DNA of 8,090 nucleotides. It comes from Acidobacteriota bacterium (GTDB taxonomy: Bacteria > Acidobacteriota > Vicinamibacteria > Vicinamibacterales > 2-12-FULL-66-21). The DNA lies in the NCBI GenBank assembly GCA_013817065.1, contig JACDDJ010000073.1:1-8090 (forward strand), read 5' to 3'. Below, piece after piece: positions 5,596 to 8,090 of this stretch; within the stretch, counting starts at the first letter, position 1; every line of letters begins with the position of its first letter. The notes beneath the pieces are model-generated. The model worked only from the letters and a program-made list of their open reading frames with translations, was not told the DNA's origin and did not search any database. A program made the translations under genes and the position numbers.

Positions 5596-6849
5596 TCAAC
5601 GACGCTGCAAAATGACAATACGATTTGTATTCGTGCCTTTTGTGTTGTTCTTGACGCCCCAGCACGCTGCCGTCTTGGTGAATTCCTGCTGATTTACCAT
5701 CACGAACAGGCGGTCGAATGGAAGGCCCTCCGCGGCCTCCCACACCAAACGCTCTAGTAGCACTTTCCCGTTACGGACTTCCCCGACCTCAAAGGCGACA
5801 TGGCCGCCTGGCTTTACAATGCGAGCCAGCTCGCGAAGTGTTTCGTGCACCATATCGCGCCAAGCAGACTGGGTTCGGTGGTGCGCGATGTGAACGCTGG
5901 ATACGTCAATCCCCGCGAACCAGCTTCGTAGCCAGTTATCCTCTGCGTATTGGACGATGTCCAGAAACGGCGGCGATGTGACCACCAGTTGCACCGAGGC
6001 CGTGCCGATGGTAGACGTGGAGTGAGCTGAACCCGTATTCAGCAGAGCAGGCGGATGAGGGGACATCTCCCCGTCACTGAACAAAGAGCGTGTTTTCCGG
6101 AGAATGAGGGTCTTGACATCGCGATCAGGGGGAACCTGTGCGCGCCGTTCGTTGATCTTTCGTTGAGCCTGCGCCGATACCGCCTGATTAGGCGGAAGCG
6201 TATAGACCGAAAAAAAACCGGGCGAGTGGCCGGACAATCGGTTGATCGCGACCATTCGGATCCAGTCATCAATTGGATCGGGCGTGACGTCCAGCGGTGC
6301 CCTCTCCAGCAGCCAGCGTCGTAGCGCGACGATCTCCCGAAGTGTCTTGGGACTGTAGAACGCAAGCAGTTCTGGGTCCGCCGGCTCGTCCACGTCCCAA
6401 TCGATCTCGTCCAGTCGGCGCGCTATTTCCGGGACTCCGGGCGGGTTCAGCCTAGGGCGCGTGAAGAGGACGCTCAAAGGATTGACATCGTTGCCGACCG
6501 GGCGTCGACGCATCAGGGCAGCCTGGACGGGTGTCGTGCCGCGGCCCATGAAAGGATCGTAAACGCCGTCGCCGGGCGCGGAGAGGCGCTCGATAAAGAA
6601 CTCTGGCAGCTGCGGTTTGAAACAGGCGCGGTAGCTGACCTCATGAATGGAATGAGCCTGCCGTTGGCTGGACGTCCAAAACTCGTTGACAAGGTATGGA
6701 ATATCGCTGTCGACGGTTTCGACGGTTGCCTGCCCAAAACCGCGAAAACTCCTGACAATGTCACCGAAGGTTGAAGACGAGTCGTCCTCGCCCAACGTAT
6801 CAGGGGCCTCATCGAAAAGCGGAAGTGGTCGAACAGCGGGCTGGGACAT
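5596..6849 (-). CDS. DNA methyltransferase of a type II restriction-modification system (N4-cytosine/N6-adenine amino-methylase)
   Basis: A 417-residue SAM-dependent amino-methyltransferase that would protect host DNA at the sites cut by the adjacent endonuclease. The SAM-binding motif is DPFMGRGTTPVQAAL at residues 98-112, preceded by YRACFKPQLPEFFIERL and followed by GNDVNPLS. The catalytic loop is TSPPFLD at residues 291-297; SPPF/SPPY loops are typical of N4-cytosine enzymes, so m4C is the likelier product, with m6A possible. A further motif, VKPGGHVAFEVGEV, is at 346-359. The FxGxG motif precedes the catalytic loop by about 180 residues, an alpha-like order with a long, probably target-recognising, insert between. 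The reading frame is intact, unlike the endonuclease. There is no ribosome site before the ATG at 6849, but a TAGAAT element lies close upstream. The sequence is less GC-rich than the phage genes, which fits acquisition by transfer. Confidence 0.9.
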   Translation of the reverse strand: MSQPAVRPLPLFDEAPDTLGEDDSSSTFGDIVRSFRGFGQATVETVDSDIPYLVNEFWTSSQRQAHSIHEVSYRACFKPQLPEFFIERLSAPGDGVYDPFMGRGTTPVQAALMRRRPVGNDVNPLSVLFTRPRLNPPGVPEIARRLDEIDWDVDEPADPELLAFYSPKTLREIVALRRWLLERAPLDVTPDPIDDWIRMVAINRLSGHSPGFFSVYTLPPNQAVSAQAQRKINERRAQVPPDRDVKTLILRKTRSLFSDGEMSPHPPALLNTGSAHSTSTIGTASVQLVVTSPPFLDIVQYAEDNWLRSWFAGIDVSSVHIAHHRTQSAWRDMVHETLRELARIVKPGGHVAFEVGEVRNGKVLLERLVWEAAEGLPFDRLFVMVNQQEFTKTAACWGVKNNTKGTNTNRIVILQRR

Positions 6850-6855
6850 GCGCCT

Positions 6856-6861
6856 ATTCTA
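6856..6861 (-). promoter_or_regulatory. Possible -10 element of the methyltransferase gene (leaderless)
   Basis: On the minus strand TAGAAT (one mismatch to TATAAT) ends six bases before the ATG at 6849, so transcription would begin at or next to the A of the start codon. No ribosome site is visible, which fits a leaderless message. The best -35 candidate, TTGGCA at 6888-6883, is 21 bases away, too far for a standard promoter. The rest of the 6850-6938 gap holds only a small CGCCCGAGGGCG palindrome at 6891-6902. Confidence 0.25.
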
Positions 6862-6938
6862 AGCGAGCTAGCCGCGTAGATCTGCCAATGCGCCCGAGGG
6901 CGGCGTGACGCGGCGCCACTCCTGTGGATGATGCCGCT

Positions 6939-7175
6939 CTACTCTGTGTCCCCAGAACTCGCAGCCGGCTTGGCAGGGGCGGCCGCAGGCGCAACGGACC
7001 CCGCGGGTGGGCCGGCCTGACCGGGTGGCCGGAAATTCAGCGGTTTCGGAGTCCTTGGAGCTGGGTTGGAGCCGCTTTTCTTCTCGTGGCCCTCCGTGAC
7101 GCGGGTAAGGTTCCTCAGACCAGCAGGCGCATCGTCCCCGGTTATCGCGCGGTTCGTCGGTTTCTCTTTAGGCAC
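6939..7175 (-). CDS. Small Pro/Ala-rich disordered protein, last gene of the DUF6338-like cluster
   Basis: A 78-residue, low-complexity protein. It is charged at the N-terminus (MPKEKPTNRAITGDD, then RNLTRVTEGHEKKSG) and then rich in Pro, Ala and Gly (PRTPKPLNFRPPGQ, repeated PA). No membrane segment, Cys pair or enzyme motif is visible, so it is probably disordered. The GTG start at 7175 overlaps the stop of the membrane-protein gene by 8 bases, which indicates translational coupling and supports a real gene in this frame. I recall short Pro-rich proteins being encoded directly after DUF6338-type membrane proteins, so the two may form a conserved pair; this is memory, not shown by the sequence. 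It could bind a partner through short motifs. Function is unknown. Confidence 0.5.
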   Translation of the reverse strand: MPKEKPTNRAITGDDAPAGLRNLTRVTEGHEKKSGSNPAPRTPKPLNFRPPGQAGPPAGSVAPAAAPAKPAASSGDTE

Positions 7176-7608
7176 CGTTCTCTCCCCCTTCAGTTGGATT
7201 GATCTCGATCGTGATGCCGTCTCTGTCGCGACAGAGATACATCGTCTCGCAGTCGTAAAGCTTCACGCCGTCGGTGTTCCGAAAGACGGTCACGTCCGTG
7301 AGGATTAGCTCTCGCTCCTCCCCTGACTCTGACCAGTGCGAGACCGCGCCAAAATACTGCAAGTCGACCTTGTGGTCTCGAACAATGATCCAGTCGCTTG
7401 ACCCGGCGTTGTGAAAACGGGCGTTGTGAAAGAAGTGCCAGACATCCTCATCACCTGCACGGTTCGACGCCTTTACCCGCTGCCCCACTCGGTTGATGAC
7501 GTTGTAGCGGTAACCATAGGCGAACACGTAGGCGAGCACGATCGCGGCGGCGCCCGCCCCGGCGACGTCGATCGTGCGGATCCTCATCTCGGCGGGCGAG
7601 GCGAGCAT
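7168..7608 (-). CDS. DUF6338-like protein, third membrane helix and soluble domain (probably frameshifted gene 7823-7168)
   Basis: A membrane helix (residues 14-33 from the ATG at 7608, AGAGAAAIVLAYVFAYGYRY) is followed by a soluble beta-rich domain. That domain has DEDVWHFFHN, DWIIVRDHKVDLQYFGAVSHWSE, SGEERELILTDVTVF and ETMYLCRDRDGITIEIN. The arrangement of membrane helices plus a small beta domain with W(V/I)xVR-like and (E)RELxLxDV segments is what I recall for DUF6338 proteins. The first two helices lie in the 7584-7823 fragment in another frame; one added base near 7609 joins them into a 218-residue protein, the size expected of the family. The ATG at 7608 could be an independent start, but its only upstream GGAG is two bases away, too close for efficient use. 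Molecular function is unknown. Confidence 0.6.
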   Translation of the reverse strand: MLASPAEMRIRTIDVAGAGAAAIVLAYVFAYGYRYNVINRVGQRVKASNRAGDEDVWHFFHNARFHNAGSSDWIIVRDHKVDLQYFGAVSHWSESGEERELILTDVTVFRNTDGVKLYDCETMYLCRDRDGITIEINPTEGGENGA

Positions 7609-7823
7609 AACTCCGCGGCAGCATTGTTGAAGCCCCCCGCCGCAGCGGCCCGGCCGGCATACGCGTAGGACACGTAGGCCGCGATGGCATACATGAAGAT
7701 TAGGAGGAACTGCTCAATGGCTCCGCGTCCCAGCGGTCCGACGAGCTTCCCGAGCACGAAGTAGCAGACGACCCCCGGCGCGCCGATGAAGACGATGTTT
7801 AGCGTCGCCTGGTCCAAGCTCAC
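7584..7823 (-). CDS. DUF6338-like protein, N-terminal two-helix part (probably frameshifted gene 7823-7168)
   Basis: A 79-residue hydrophobic fragment with two membrane helices: residues 8-26 (LNIVFIGAPGVVCYFVLGK) and 38-56 (QFLLIFMYAIAAYVSYAYA), separated by a short loop GPLGRGAIE. A short N-terminal segment, a helix containing PG, a KLxGPxGR-like loop and a second helix is the pattern I recall for the DUF6338 N-terminus. The frame ends in an improbable tail (CSPRPPR) right where the next fragment begins in another frame, so a lost base near 7609 is the simplest reading. The GTG start at 7823 overlaps the stop of the upstream gene (GTGA), so it is translated by coupling. If the break is genuine the product would be only a small two-helix membrane peptide. 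Confidence 0.55.
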   Translation of the reverse strand: MSLDQATLNIVFIGAPGVVCYFVLGKLVGPLGRGAIEQFLLIFMYAIAAYVSYAYAGRAAAAGGFNNAAAELCSPRPPR

Positions 7824-8014
7824 GATGCGTCCTCCCGCGGATGTTCTGCTCCATCGGTCCCTCGGCGCTCAGGGTTCCATGCCTCCCCGCAGTTCACACA
7901 CCTCTGGAGTAGCTCGGATTGCCGCGCCTCCAACTGCGTGAATTCCTTGCTGGTTACGCCCAGGGCGAAGCCACCGATCCCTCCCTCAACCTTCTTGCGA
8001 AGCGCGCGCGCCAA
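7820..8014 (-). CDS. Small CxxC protein, first gene of the DUF6338-like cluster
   Basis: A 64-residue protein with a basic N-terminus (ARALRKKVEGGIGG), a helical stretch (SKEFTQLEARQSELLQ) and a single Cys pair, CVNCGEAW at residues 39-46, then a polar, charged tail. One CxxC could bind zinc only as a dimer or with other ligands. I do not recognise the family. The TTG start at 8014 has no clear ribosome site and an in-frame stop lies shortly upstream, so the start is uncertain. Support comes mainly from the exact GTGA overlap of its stop with the start of the membrane-protein gene. Bases 8015-8090 hold no start-to-stop gene I can support. A C-terminal-looking open frame (ending EPGRHIAGKA) enters from the right edge on the minus strand and may be the end of another gene. 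Confidence 0.4.
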   Translation of the reverse strand: MARALRKKVEGGIGGFALGVTSKEFTQLEARQSELLQRCVNCGEAWNPERRGTDGAEHPREDAS

Positions 8015-8090
8015 GGCCGCTGCGGAACTTCACGCCTTGCCGGCTATGTGCCGTCCAGGCTCCGCTTCTTGTTGGAGGAACGCCCTGAGC

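Noticed and set aside
5192..5757. Plus-strand open frames opposite the endonuclease and methyltransferase 3' end
   Set aside because: No motifs, and they oppose a minus-strand frame with PD-(D/E)XK and SAM-binding motifs.
7451..7690. Third-frame minus-strand open frame across the DUF6338-like break
   Set aside because: It is Arg-rich with no hydrophobic helix or family motif; a shadow of the membrane protein.
8015..8090. tRNA or attachment site at the right edge
   Set aside because: No cloverleaf or direct repeat with another part of the window could be found by eye.

Overview
The window is GC-rich bacterial or phage DNA. The gene types and base composition suggest a soil-type proteobacterium (possibly an alphaproteobacterium) carrying prophage DNA, or an environmental phage contig. 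Taxonomy is inferred from style only; there is no rRNA, tRNA or housekeeping marker.

Left part (1-4143, + strand): a phage DNA-packaging module with tightly coupled genes. It starts with a repeat-rich, possibly DNA-binding protein (44-835) whose coding sequence holds a dense cluster of TGTAACGC repeats. Next come a small Cys/His protein (832-1074), a DUF5681-type putative small terminase (1071-1481), a large terminase (1474-2959), a two-repeat Cys-rich protein (2956-3586) and an unrecognised phage protein (3590-4143). Start and stop codons overlap as ATGA or by 8 bases at almost every junction. No portal, protease or capsid gene follows, so the module is incomplete or rearranged.

Middle (about 4145-6849): a two-helix membrane protein that looks cut short at its C-terminus (4145-4747, +). 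It is followed by a convergent type II restriction-modification pair on the minus strand: an N4-cytosine/N6-adenine-type methyltransferase (6849-5596) and a PD-(D/E)XK endonuclease (5538-4874) split by a single-base frameshift. This part is visibly less GC-rich than the phage part, which fits a separately acquired cassette.

Right part (6939-8014, - strand): a coupled cluster read right to left. It encodes a small CxxC protein, a DUF6338-like three-helix membrane protein split by a frameshift, and a short Pro/Ala-rich disordered protein.

The main oddity is that five loci (large terminase, Cys-rich protein, 3590-4143 protein, endonuclease, DUF6338-like protein) each become one intact, motif-complete gene if one or a few bases are added or removed, mostly in homopolymers or short tandem repeats. 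That points either to unpolished sequence or to a decaying element, and any functional claim depends on which it is. The features I would look at most closely are the repeat cluster at 120-380, the unassigned restriction-modification system and the DUF6338-like three-gene cluster.
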